From: Clostridiales bacterium
Lineage (GTDB): Bacteria; Bacillota; Clostridia; Christensenellales; Aristaeellaceae
DNA length: 57,976 nucleotides
Assembly: GCA_024684375.1 (NCBI GenBank)
Contig: JAIKWZ010000057.1
Span: 1-57,976 of the forward strand
Direction of reading: 5' to 3'
Numbering within the stretch: position 1 is the stretch's first letter; every line of letters starts with the position of its first letter. Under the pieces are notes generated by a model, which saw nothing but the letters and a program-made list of their open reading frames with translations, was not told the DNA's origin and ran no database searches. The position numbers and the translations under genes are program-made. Positions 15,853 through 22,836 of the stretch are shown piece after piece.

Positions 15853-17051
15853 GCATTTCGAAGCTTCCTCTCAGAAATATCCTGAGACATCCGGGACGCA
15901 CGACTGCGATCGCCATACTTGTGGCCGTTTTGAGCTTTTCGCTTTTAAGCGGCTCAATATTGGTTTACAGTCTGAACAGCGGCCTCAGGTCTCTGGAAAA
16001 CCGTCTGGGAGCGGATATCATCGTATTGCCGGATTCGGCAAGATCCAAAGTCAACATCGACAATCTGTATTTACAGGGCACTACGGGATACTACTACATG
16101 AGCACTGCGAAGCAGGAGGAGATCACAAAACGTGACGGTATCGCCGCTGCTTCGGGGCAGGTGTTTCTGGCGACTCTGAGGGCGGATTGCTGTTCGATGC
16201 CGGTGCAGGTGATCGGTTTTGACCCGGAAACGGATTTCACGGTCCAACCATGGATCGCCGAGCGCGCCAAAAACGACCTGAGCCTGAACGAGGTGGTGGT
16301 AGGCTCGAAAGTGTCAGCGGGTGTCGGTGAGAGCCTGCGCATATACGGGATAAGCTGCCGGGTCGCGGCCCGGCTCGATGCGACAGGCACCGGACTTGAC
16401 ACAGCTGTTTACTGCACGGGAGAAACCATGGCGGTACTGCTGAATGCCGCGCGAGAAATGAACCATGAGCTTAAGATCACCACCGATCCTTCAAAAGTGG
16501 TCTCGGCCGTATATCTTCGTGTCGATCCGGCTTTCAGCGTGGAGGACGTCGCGAACGACATCAACATCCATGTGCGGAAGGTGCAGGCTGTCAAAACACG
16601 TTCGGTCATCAGCGGCGTATCCGATTCGCTGGGGGGAGTCGCGTCCACGATCAAAGCGCTGATCATTGGCGTGTGGGCGCTCTCGTTTTTGTTGCTTGCG
16701 GCAGCTTTCATGCTTCTGGGCGGCGAACGCAAACGCGAATACGCGGTTTTGCGGGTGATAGGCGTATCCAGAAAACGTCTGTCAGGCATAGCGCTTAAGG
16801 AAGCCTTGTTTGTATCTGTTTTGGGCGGCCTGATCGGAATAGCTCTTTCCCTGCTGATCGTCCTGAATTTCCACAGCCTGATCGAAAAGGCGTTGGCGCT
16901 TCCTTTCCTGCTGCCTTCCGGCCGGAACATTATGCTTTTCGCCGTGAGCACACTTGTATGCGTGTGTATCGCCGGACCGTTATCTGCCATGGTATCGGCG
17001 CTTAAACTCAGTCGCGCGGACACGGGGATCATACTCAGAGAGGGCGTATAA
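15849..17051 (+). CDS. FtsX-type ABC permease (second module)
   Basis: 400 residues. One N-terminal helix follows the positively charged start (MSISKLPLRNILRHPGRTTA). An extracytoplasmic domain spans about 45-270, then three helices, with GERKREYAVLRVIGVSRKRL before the second. There is no FMN domain here. A pair of Cys in RADCCSMPV lies in the exported domain. Coupled to the DUF4418 gene upstream and 1 nt from the ATPase downstream, it forms a compact three-gene transporter separate from the p19-like set. Substrate unknown. Confidence 0.85.
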   Translation: MSISKLPLRNILRHPGRTTAIAILVAVLSFSLLSGSILVYSLNSGLRSLENRLGADIIVLPDSARSKVNIDNLYLQGTTGYYYMSTAKQEEITKRDGIAAASGQVFLATLRADCCSMPVQVIGFDPETDFTVQPWIAERAKNDLSLNEVVVGSKVSAGVGESLRIYGISCRVAARLDATGTGLDTAVYCTGETMAVLLNAAREMNHELKITTDPSKVVSAVYLRVDPAFSVEDVANDINIHVRKVQAVKTRSVISGVSDSLGGVASTIKALIIGVWALSFLLLAAAFMLLGGERKREYAVLRVIGVSRKRLSGIALKEALFVSVLGGLIGIALSLLIVLNFHSLIEKALALPFLLPSGRNIMLFAVSTLVCVCIAGPLSAMVSALKLSRADTGIILREGV

Positions 17052-17052
17052 G

Positions 17053-17724
17053 ATGGTTCTGAAAGCGGAGCAAGTCAGCAAGTACTATATACGGCCGAAC
17101 GGCGTCGCCAACTGCTTCGAAGCTGTAAAGCCGTGCGATCTCACGCTTGCCGGCGGCAGTGTCAGCGTGCTTATGGGAAGAAGCGGCAGCGGCAAAACGA
17201 CGCTTCTGACCATGCTTTCGGGCTTGCTCAGGCCTTCACACGGGCGCGTGCTTCTGGATGAGAAAGACATTTACGCGCTCGCAGACAGAGAATTATCGAG
17301 GCTCCGCTGTACACATTTTGCCGTGATCCCTCAGGGCACCGGCGCCGTAAGCGCTCTGTCGGTTCTGGAAAACATCCTTTTGCCATTCTCGCTTATCGGC
17401 AGAACGGCAGATGAGAAGACCGTGCTGTCTGTTATGGAGAAACTGGGCATTTCACATCTGGCATCCGCCCAGCCCGGCGAGCTTTCGGGTGGGGAACTCA
17501 GGCGTATGGCTATAGCCAGAGCGCTGTGCGTAAAACCGGATTTTATCTTCGCTGATGAGCCTACCGCCGACCTTGACGATGAAAACAGCCGCGTTGTTCT
17601 CGAGCTGCTGAGAAACGCGGCGGACGAAGGCGCGGCAGTGCTGATCGTGAGCCATGAGGCCGAGGCGGCACGGTACGGAGACCGGCTGTATAAAATGAAC
17701 GCAGGACAGATAATGATCCCGTAA
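17053..17724 (+). CDS. ABC transporter ATPase (second module)
   Basis: 223 residues from ATG 17053, starting right after the permease stop. Walker A GRSGSGKTT (a variant first residue), signature LSGGELRRMAIARAL, Walker B FIFADEPTADLDDEN and switch His IVSHE. MacB/LolD-type, as expected to pair with the FtsX permease. Confidence 0.9.
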   Translation: MVLKAEQVSKYYIRPNGVANCFEAVKPCDLTLAGGSVSVLMGRSGSGKTTLLTMLSGLLRPSHGRVLLDEKDIYALADRELSRLRCTHFAVIPQGTGAVSALSVLENILLPFSLIGRTADEKTVLSVMEKLGISHLASAQPGELSGGELRRMAIARALCVKPDFIFADEPTADLDDENSRVVLELLRNAADEGAAVLIVSHEAEAARYGDRLYKMNAGQIMIP

Positions 17725-17891
17725 ACAGACGCGAAGTCCAGGCAGGAGATATAAGCGTGCTGTGTCTCTGGATCATATGCTTGCTGTATCCAAATTAACA
17801 ACAAAATATGCTCTGTCTGTACGTACGCTCGATTATCGTCAAAACCCAATCATCCTCAAACAAGCCTGTATTTATAGATACGGAGGGTAAC

Positions 17892-18671
17892 ATGAAACCT
17901 GATTACAAAAACTGGATGCCCAAGGGTATGATCTGGTCCTTTATCGGCGCAGCGCTGGGCTTCAGCGCGGCAACAGTGCTGTTTTGCCTGCTGTCACACA
18001 GCACTCTTAAGACCATTCTGACAGTCGTATTCGCGGTGTTCGCTCTATGCTTCATCTGCCTCAGCATATGGTCTGTGCTCATGTACCGCGCGTTTGATTA
18101 CAACGGTAAGAGGCAAATGGCCCGACAGATCATCGAAGGAATTGCCGCATATGTGAAGCTCCCGGATGGCGGCAGATGTCTGGATGTCGGCTGCGGCAGC
18201 GGCGCATTGGGCATCGCGGTCGGCAAACGCAATCCTCGCGCCGAGATCATCGGCATAGACCGCTGGGGTATTGAATATGCCTCCTTCAGCAAGGCTCTGT
18301 GCGAAAGCAACGCCAGGATAGAAGGAGTGAGCCGGATCAGCTTTTTCCAGGGCAACGCCGTGCATTTGGACTTTCCGGATGAGAGCTTTGACGCTGTGGT
18401 CAGCAACTATGTGTATCACAATATCCCCGGAGACCGGCAAAAGTATCTCCTGGAGACACTGCGTACGCTGAAAAAGGGCGGTACATTTGCCCTGCACGAT
18501 ATCTTCTCCCGCTCTAAATACGGGGACATGCAGGCTTTTGCGGAGAAGCTGAGGGATATGGGTTATCAGAAGGTCGAACTGATCGATACCACGAACGGGC
18601 AGTTCATGAAGAAGTCCGAAGCAACATGGATGGCGCTTTCCGGCTCCGCATTACTGACGGGAGTCAAGTAA
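17892..18671 (+). CDS. Membrane-anchored SAM-dependent methyltransferase
   Basis: 259 residues from ATG 17892 (GGAGGGTAAC just upstream; earlier in-frame ATG at 17808 has no site). Two N-terminal helices (about 12-62) anchor a class I methyltransferase with motif I CLDVGCGSGALGIAVG, acidic motif II EIIGIDRWG, and motif IV FDAVVSNYVYHNIPG, then a late LKKGGTFALHDIF. The target is not evident from sequence. It follows the second ABC module after 167 bp and may be separately expressed. Confidence 0.85.
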   Translation: MKPDYKNWMPKGMIWSFIGAALGFSAATVLFCLLSHSTLKTILTVVFAVFALCFICLSIWSVLMYRAFDYNGKRQMARQIIEGIAAYVKLPDGGRCLDVGCGSGALGIAVGKRNPRAEIIGIDRWGIEYASFSKALCESNARIEGVSRISFFQGNAVHLDFPDESFDAVVSNYVYHNIPGDRQKYLLETLRTLKKGGTFALHDIFSRSKYGDMQAFAEKLRDMGYQKVELIDTTNGQFMKKSEATWMALSGSALLTGVK

Positions 18672-18699
18672 GGAAAGGGTGACATATTGGGAAGATGCA

Positions 18700-19028
18700 A
18701 TGAAAGAGAAAGACGTGCTTTATGAAACGGATATCTCCGCCGCGCGTTGGATGAATTATGATATCACGGGCAATTCGTGCTGGATCATTTGGGTGGTTTT
18801 TTAGGTTTTTCCCTCTTGCAAGGCATAAGCATGTTTTCATTACGGTCGGTACTGCCTGCGCTGCTCATGCTGGCAGGCGTATGTGAACTGATAAGCGAGT
18901 GTACAGCAAAGCTGGACCGCGTACTTCCAATAAAGCGCCTGTACCGCGGTTATGCGATCGCTGAGAATCGAAAGAGCCTTGAGTTTCGTTTACGCCAGCA
19001 TTTATACCCCAATTTCCACCCCAATTGA
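18700..19028 (+). pseudogene. Frameshifted, truncated small membrane protein
   Basis: ATG 18700 begins MKEKDVLYETDISAARWMNY and reads to a stop within a T6 run at 18797-18802. Adding one T would continue the frame into a hydrophobic segment (LGFSLLQGISMFSLRSVLPA), LMLAGVCELI and KRLYRGYAIAENRK. The coding sequence then runs into the right att-like repeat at about 18986 and stops at 19028. One homopolymer slip plus truncation at the repeat suggests a dead gene cut by the element boundary. Confidence 0.55.
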
Positions 19029-19140
19029 AATGTTTAGCCTGAGTAAAAATTTCACCCCAATTTGTACCCCTTATTTTTTGATTACCTTCAGTTTAGCGTC
19101 AAAACTTGCCAAATACCCGCGAAAAATGTCGATTTTAGCG

Positions 19141-19195
19141 CACGTTTGAGGGGCGTGTTCCGCAAGGAGTACGAGTTCAAGTCTCGTCAGCCGCA
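19141..19195 (+). pseudogene. 3' half of tRNA-Leu(GAG), right copy
   Basis: Sequence identical to 834-888: anticodon arm with GAG, variable arm, T arm and acceptor 3' strand ending CAGCCGCA. No tRNA 5' half lies upstream. The preceding 43 bases are the same as in the left copy, so neither copy restores the tRNA. Confidence 0.75.
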
Positions 19196-19198
19196 GAC

Positions 19199-19237
19199 AA
19201 AAACAGGACAGATCTTAACGCTCCGCCCTGTTTTTTT
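19199..19237 (+). terminator. Degenerate terminator behind the right tRNA-Leu remnant
   Basis: Same position as the left terminator and the same T-run, but the ascending arm reads AAACAGGACAGA, which weakens the pairing with TCCGCCCTGTTT. Confidence 0.45.
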
Positions 19238-19551
19238 GCCCCCAAATGCGCGTATATCGCGCTTTTCGCGCGATTTTTGCCGCTTCCGCCGCCGCCGAGG
19301 AGTACTTTGTCGGTGGAATGCCTGAATTTGTACCCCTTATGTACCCCTTAAGTACCCCTTATCTTGTTTCCCAACAGACCCTTTTGCTTACACTGAATAT
19401 CGTTTACAGTTGCTCCAGTCTGTCTATCATGCGCAAATCTGTCAGTAAGCCCGGAGAATGAAGCAGTATCGACCTAAAGCGGAGACGTCCTGATCGGGAG
19501 CCTCCAAGCGCTTCATGCCCATGGCCTGAGACATTTTGCGGCACCGTGCAT

Positions 19552-19586
19552 CCCCAATCCGGGCAGATACCCGGATTGGGGATTTT
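19552..19586 (+). terminator. Strong stem-loop terminator
   Basis: CCCCAATCCGGG (19552-19563) and CCCGGATTGGGG (19570-19581) pair perfectly over 12 bp around CAGATA, followed by ATTTTT. It points forward, yet I find no intact forward gene between it and the att-like repeat, so its gene may be lost. Confidence 0.7.
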
Positions 19587-19827
19587 TAATCCATACAGTT
19601 GGTTTCGAGCTGATTATCCGAAAAAGAAGGCTGATAAACGACAGCATATGTTCTGCTGGTAAGCCGCGTCCACCCGGGCTGGACTCAAGCCTGCTGACGC
19701 CCGCGCCCGCGAGCTTAAAAGAGCTCTCCTCCTCCTTTATGGACGCGTTTATGGCGCGCATGTAGCGGGTGAACTCGCCCACGTCCAGAGAAAGCGACAC
19801 TATCTGGTCGAGTACTGCGTCCCTCAT
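19587..19827 (-). pseudogene. 5' part of an unrecognised gene
   Basis: GAGGTAATTGC leads into ATG 19827 and MRDAVLDQIVSLSLDVGEFT, then RYMRAINASIKEEE, a plausible helical protein start. The frame continues through the strong forward stem-loop at 19552-19581 to about 19513, where the composition no longer looks coding. I read it as the N-terminal remnant of a gene cut by rearrangement. No family recognised. Confidence 0.35.
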
Positions 19828-19858
19828 GCAATTACCTCAAATAAGTTTTGTATATAAA

Positions 19859-19893
19859 ACACCCGGCAGGGTTTTATATTCCCTGTCGGGTGT
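19859..19893 (-). terminator. Terminator of the secreted beta-propeller-like gene
   Basis: ACACCCGGCAGGG (19859-19871) and CCCTGTCGGGTGT (19881-19893) pair with one mismatch. On the minus strand the stem is followed by TTTTATAT. It lies 50 bp after the stop of the 19943-21406 gene. Confidence 0.65.
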
Positions 19894-19942
19894 TGATTTC
19901 GGTTTGACGGTTTGCCCTTATCCGGGCGGATTTATGCGGCTC

Positions 19943-21406
19943 TTACTGTTCGGATAGCCAGTACAGTCCGCCGTCGCTCATGCACAGCACGCCTTCATCG
20001 CTCAGGTTCAGGAGATACTTATTCCGTCTCACGGCAAGCGAGCTGACATTTCCGACGTCTATACCCCCGGCTACCAAGGTTTTCAGATCCGATAAGCGTA
20101 TTATAAGCATCACTGTGATCTGATCGTGGAGCCTTCCCTCGGGGGAACCGGCAATCACCGCGGCGTAACGCCCCTCAGGCGACAGTTTTATATCATAGAT
20201 GAAGAGATAGTCTTTATCAGCCCAGTACCTGTCGAACTCGGAAGCGTAGTACTCTGCCAGTTTTTCCTTGGAGAATGACTCCGGCTGAAGCGTCTGGGCG
20301 CAGATCATCCACAGGACATCCGTCCTTTCGCTCAGACTCTCTTCCGGGCGGAAACGTAAGAAGCCCAAAGCAGTCTCACCTGCTGTTTTGCCGGTCAGCG
20401 AGGCGGGCATTACCGCCCAGCCGGACTCGCCAGAGCAGTAGAGGCGCCTGTAATAAAGGGCGTAATCCTGCGAGATCCTCATAAGCTCATCGATGGGGGA
20501 ACTCTCAGTCGCGCCGCCGGGGTATACCTTTATGAGCTGCTGCGCGGCCGTGCCTATCTGCCGGGTGTCGCTGAAGGTAAGCAGGGTGCCGTCTTTTAAC
20601 TGCGTCAGGGTCGGATATCCGTTTATATCCATGCCGTACAGCTCTTCATATTCCAGAGTTGCCAGATCGTAGCGCACCAGCGTGCACAGGTGTTCAAAAC
20701 GATGGCCGTAATACATTGCGTAGAAGTACTGTTCATCATCTGAGAAGCAGCCGCATACCCAGCTTCCGGCGTCACCCTTGAACAGGCTGGGGTTAAATGA
20801 GTCCGCCAGGAACATCTCGCCGGTATGCGTATCGGTAAATATGGGGCTGCAGCTGTCGCCTTTGCCCATCTTGAATAGCCCATCGCTGTACAGCGAACAG
20901 CAGTACCGCCCGCTCGGGGACCATATCGTTCCCTCTTCGCCCATGCCAAACGGCGTATAGGTGTTGCGCTGAAGACAGCTTTGCTGATAATATTTTTCAA
21001 GTATGTTGAATTGATCGTCGACGCCGCGCTCATGTGTGGGATAAATGATCGCGATGCGTCCCTGCGAAACAGCAGCGGGAAGAAAGCTGTCGCCTGATAC
21101 GAGGTATCCGACGCCGTGCGTCCCGTCCGGCGAATAGTTTATTACTGTCAGCTGCGCCTGCCGAAGCATCGCGGATACTTCCTCCGCGCTTATACCTGAA
21201 AGTCCCCAGGCTTCCAGAACCTCCGCGGGCGGCAGAGAGAACTCGCAGCTTTCGGGAACGGGCATCGGGTTCTCGATACGCTCAAAAGAAAGCCTGCCCT
21301 TTTCGAACGCTTTGTCCAGAGCGCTGTCCAGCGATTCACCAAACGCCGGAATAAAGACTTCGAGGAATAACAGCAGAATCAGACAGATACAGACTCTCTT
21401 TTTCAT
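19943..21406 (-). CDS. Secreted protein, possible beta-propeller
   Basis: 487 residues from ATG 21406 (GGAG 10 nt upstream; GTG 21415 is a less likely start). The signal peptide MKKRVCICLILLLFLEVFIPAFG-E is followed by a helical N-terminal 80 residues. After that come recurrent strand patterns such as INYSPDGTHGVGYLVSGDS, IWSPSGRYCCSLYSDGLF, CFSDDEQYFYAMYYG and IKLSPEGRYAAVIAGSPEGR. The (SPxGRY) blade-like repeats suggest a WD40/TolB-like beta-propeller, possibly for protein or glycan binding. No enzyme motif seen. Not part of an operon with the next gene in any obvious way. Confidence 0.7.
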   Translation of the reverse strand: MKKRVCICLILLLFLEVFIPAFGESLDSALDKAFEKGRLSFERIENPMPVPESCEFSLPPAEVLEAWGLSGISAEEVSAMLRQAQLTVINYSPDGTHGVGYLVSGDSFLPAAVSQGRIAIIYPTHERGVDDQFNILEKYYQQSCLQRNTYTPFGMGEEGTIWSPSGRYCCSLYSDGLFKMGKGDSCSPIFTDTHTGEMFLADSFNPSLFKGDAGSWVCGCFSDDEQYFYAMYYGHRFEHLCTLVRYDLATLEYEELYGMDINGYPTLTQLKDGTLLTFSDTRQIGTAAQQLIKVYPGGATESSPIDELMRISQDYALYYRRLYCSGESGWAVMPASLTGKTAGETALGFLRFRPEESLSERTDVLWMICAQTLQPESFSKEKLAEYYASEFDRYWADKDYLFIYDIKLSPEGRYAAVIAGSPEGRLHDQITVMLIIRLSDLKTLVAGGIDVGNVSSLAVRRNKYLLNLSDEGVLCMSDGGLYWLSEQ

Positions 21407-21530
21407 ATCAGGCACGCTCCAATCATTCTTCCGTCCCGTAATTTCTTTTCCGCTCCCGCGAACCGGGGATCATACAAATCATCAATGGATTATAAAGCTA
21501 AAACGTCGTCAGATCCGGGCCGCTCACAAT

Positions 21531-22499
21531 TCAGCGGATCCGGACAGCGGGCCGGACGCCGGCCTGGAAATAGATATACACATACGTGTCAAGGACACTG
21601 TTATACTTCTTTTCCCCGGCGGTGTGTATGGCTGTTCCGTCCACGTCTATGCAGCAGTCCATTGTCCGTACGCGCCAGTTGCCGGGGTTATCGGGATCGC
21701 CGAAGGGATAGCACACCCTGTCAGATCCCTGCTCAAAGTACTTCTCTGCTTCGGTCGCGCTCAGCAGGAATACCTTGTCATCGGTGGCGCTGCCGGGATC
21801 GGCGTCGTAACCGGGGAAACTTTCGGGGTCCAGGTGTGTGGTCAGTATCCGGGCTTTTTCATCTTCGGTAAAAGCAGAGTTATAAAACGCGCCGTTAAGC
21901 CAGTATCGCAGGCTGGAATCCTCCCAGGTGAACCCGTCCGGGGCGGACCAGCTGTCAATGACATATTTGCTGATGATCAGGTATTCATCATTTTCGTTTT
22001 TATCCAGTACGATCCACTCTATCGGTTCTTTGCCGTTGCTCTCCACATGGTCCTGGTCATACGCGCCGAAAACCACTATATCCCCGACAGCATAGCCTTG
22101 AATTAGCACCGTCTCTTCCGGGCAGGCGCCGGGAGCATACGCTATCATACAGGTCAGGGAGGAGTTGTCGTACACTATCCTCATTGTGCCCGCGCCTTTC
22201 GTGACCACGGTATTGAGGACGTTGTCTTTCACTGTGTAGGCGCCCAGTTCACAGCCCATTTCGTTCAAACGCTCGCTGAAGGCGACAAATGTCTCATGAT
22301 CAATGTTCCTGTAGATATACGCCGTGGAACCATCCTTACTCTCGGATATCTGATCAGCTTCCCGCATGACGACCGCGGACATGGAAGGCATTTCAACGAC
22401 GAGCAGCGTATCGGCGGACGGCGGGAGTCCTCCCGCTGACGCGGTCAGCGCGGCTGCGAATAAAAGCAGCGCGGTTATCAGGCAAAGGAGTTTTTTCAT
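21531..22499 (-). CDS. Secreted DUF6273-domain protein
   Basis: 322 residues; GGAGTG lies 12 nt before the ATG. Signal peptide MKKLLCLITALLLFAAALTASA-G. Residues 30-125 are an unassigned exported domain. Residues 140-320 match the DUF6273 pattern as I know it: GDIVVFGAYDQD, PIEWIVLDKNENDEYLIISK, WEDSSLRYWLNGAFYNSAFT, and a GNWRVRTMD segment, ending AGVRPAVRIR. The end motif is typical of this domain. Function unknown; common in secreted proteins of gut Firmicutes. Confidence 0.8.
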   Translation of the reverse strand: MKKLLCLITALLLFAAALTASAGGLPPSADTLLVVEMPSMSAVVMREADQISESKDGSTAYIYRNIDHETFVAFSERLNEMGCELGAYTVKDNVLNTVVTKGAGTMRIVYDNSSLTCMIAYAPGACPEETVLIQGYAVGDIVVFGAYDQDHVESNGKEPIEWIVLDKNENDEYLIISKYVIDSWSAPDGFTWEDSSLRYWLNGAFYNSAFTEDEKARILTTHLDPESFPGYDADPGSATDDKVFLLSATEAEKYFEQGSDRVCYPFGDPDNPGNWRVRTMDCCIDVDGTAIHTAGEKKYNSVLDTYVYIYFQAGVRPAVRIR

Positions 22500-22609
22500 A
22501 AAGATACCACACTCCGTTCAGTCAGGATCATAACGGCGGTCAGGACTGTTCCGGGAGTGTTGTACCACGGCGATCGGTTTTCTGTCCATACTCTCCCGGT
22601 CGAGTCCAT

Positions 22610-22801
22610 CTACGGCTTCAGCCCCGACCACACGTTGTCTATAGTGCTTGGGCGGGGTTCGTTTTTGCGTTTCTCGCTTACCGCGTTCCACGCCCTGAGT
22701 CTTATGTAGCCCACCATATCCATTTCGTCTATGTCTTTCATCCGCCAGCCGTTTTCCAGCAGCGCGTGTATACAGATTATGATCCTGAGAAGAGCAGGCA
22801 C
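22610..22801 (-). pseudogene. Short fragment resembling a phage structural-accessory protein
   Basis: A 63-codon frame starting GTG without a ribosome binding site and bounded by a stop one codon before it. The residues RIIICIHALLENGWRMKDID and GYIRLRAWNAVSEKR recall small phage head/tail-morphogenesis proteins from Clostridia, but only by eye. It sits 35 bp after the GH2 stop. Probably a fossil of a prophage gene. Confidence 0.3.
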
Positions 22802-22836
22802 TTGGTCTTAATGATCGTATGCATCGCTGACAAAGC

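Larger units (their letters stand above)
18986..19361 (+). repeat. Right att-like repeat (arm - tRNA-Leu core - arm)
   Basis: Second copy of the segment at 679-1043, offset 18,307 bp. It shares 112 identical bases (19098-19209). Upstream are ACCCC boxes in the left arm; downstream TACCCCTTA boxes start at 19331, 19342 and 19353, again 11 bp apart. Same orientation as the left copy, so recombination would excise the segment between them. Confidence 0.7.

Noticed and set aside
17725..17891. Riboswitch or regulatory RNA ahead of the methyltransferase gene
   Set aside because: No conserved fold or terminator that I can recognise in 167 bp.
19398..19460. Possible second integrase C-terminus (minus strand, ending RMIDRLEQL)
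   Set aside because: Only about 15 residues look like an integrase tail, without YGHV or other motif; too little to call.
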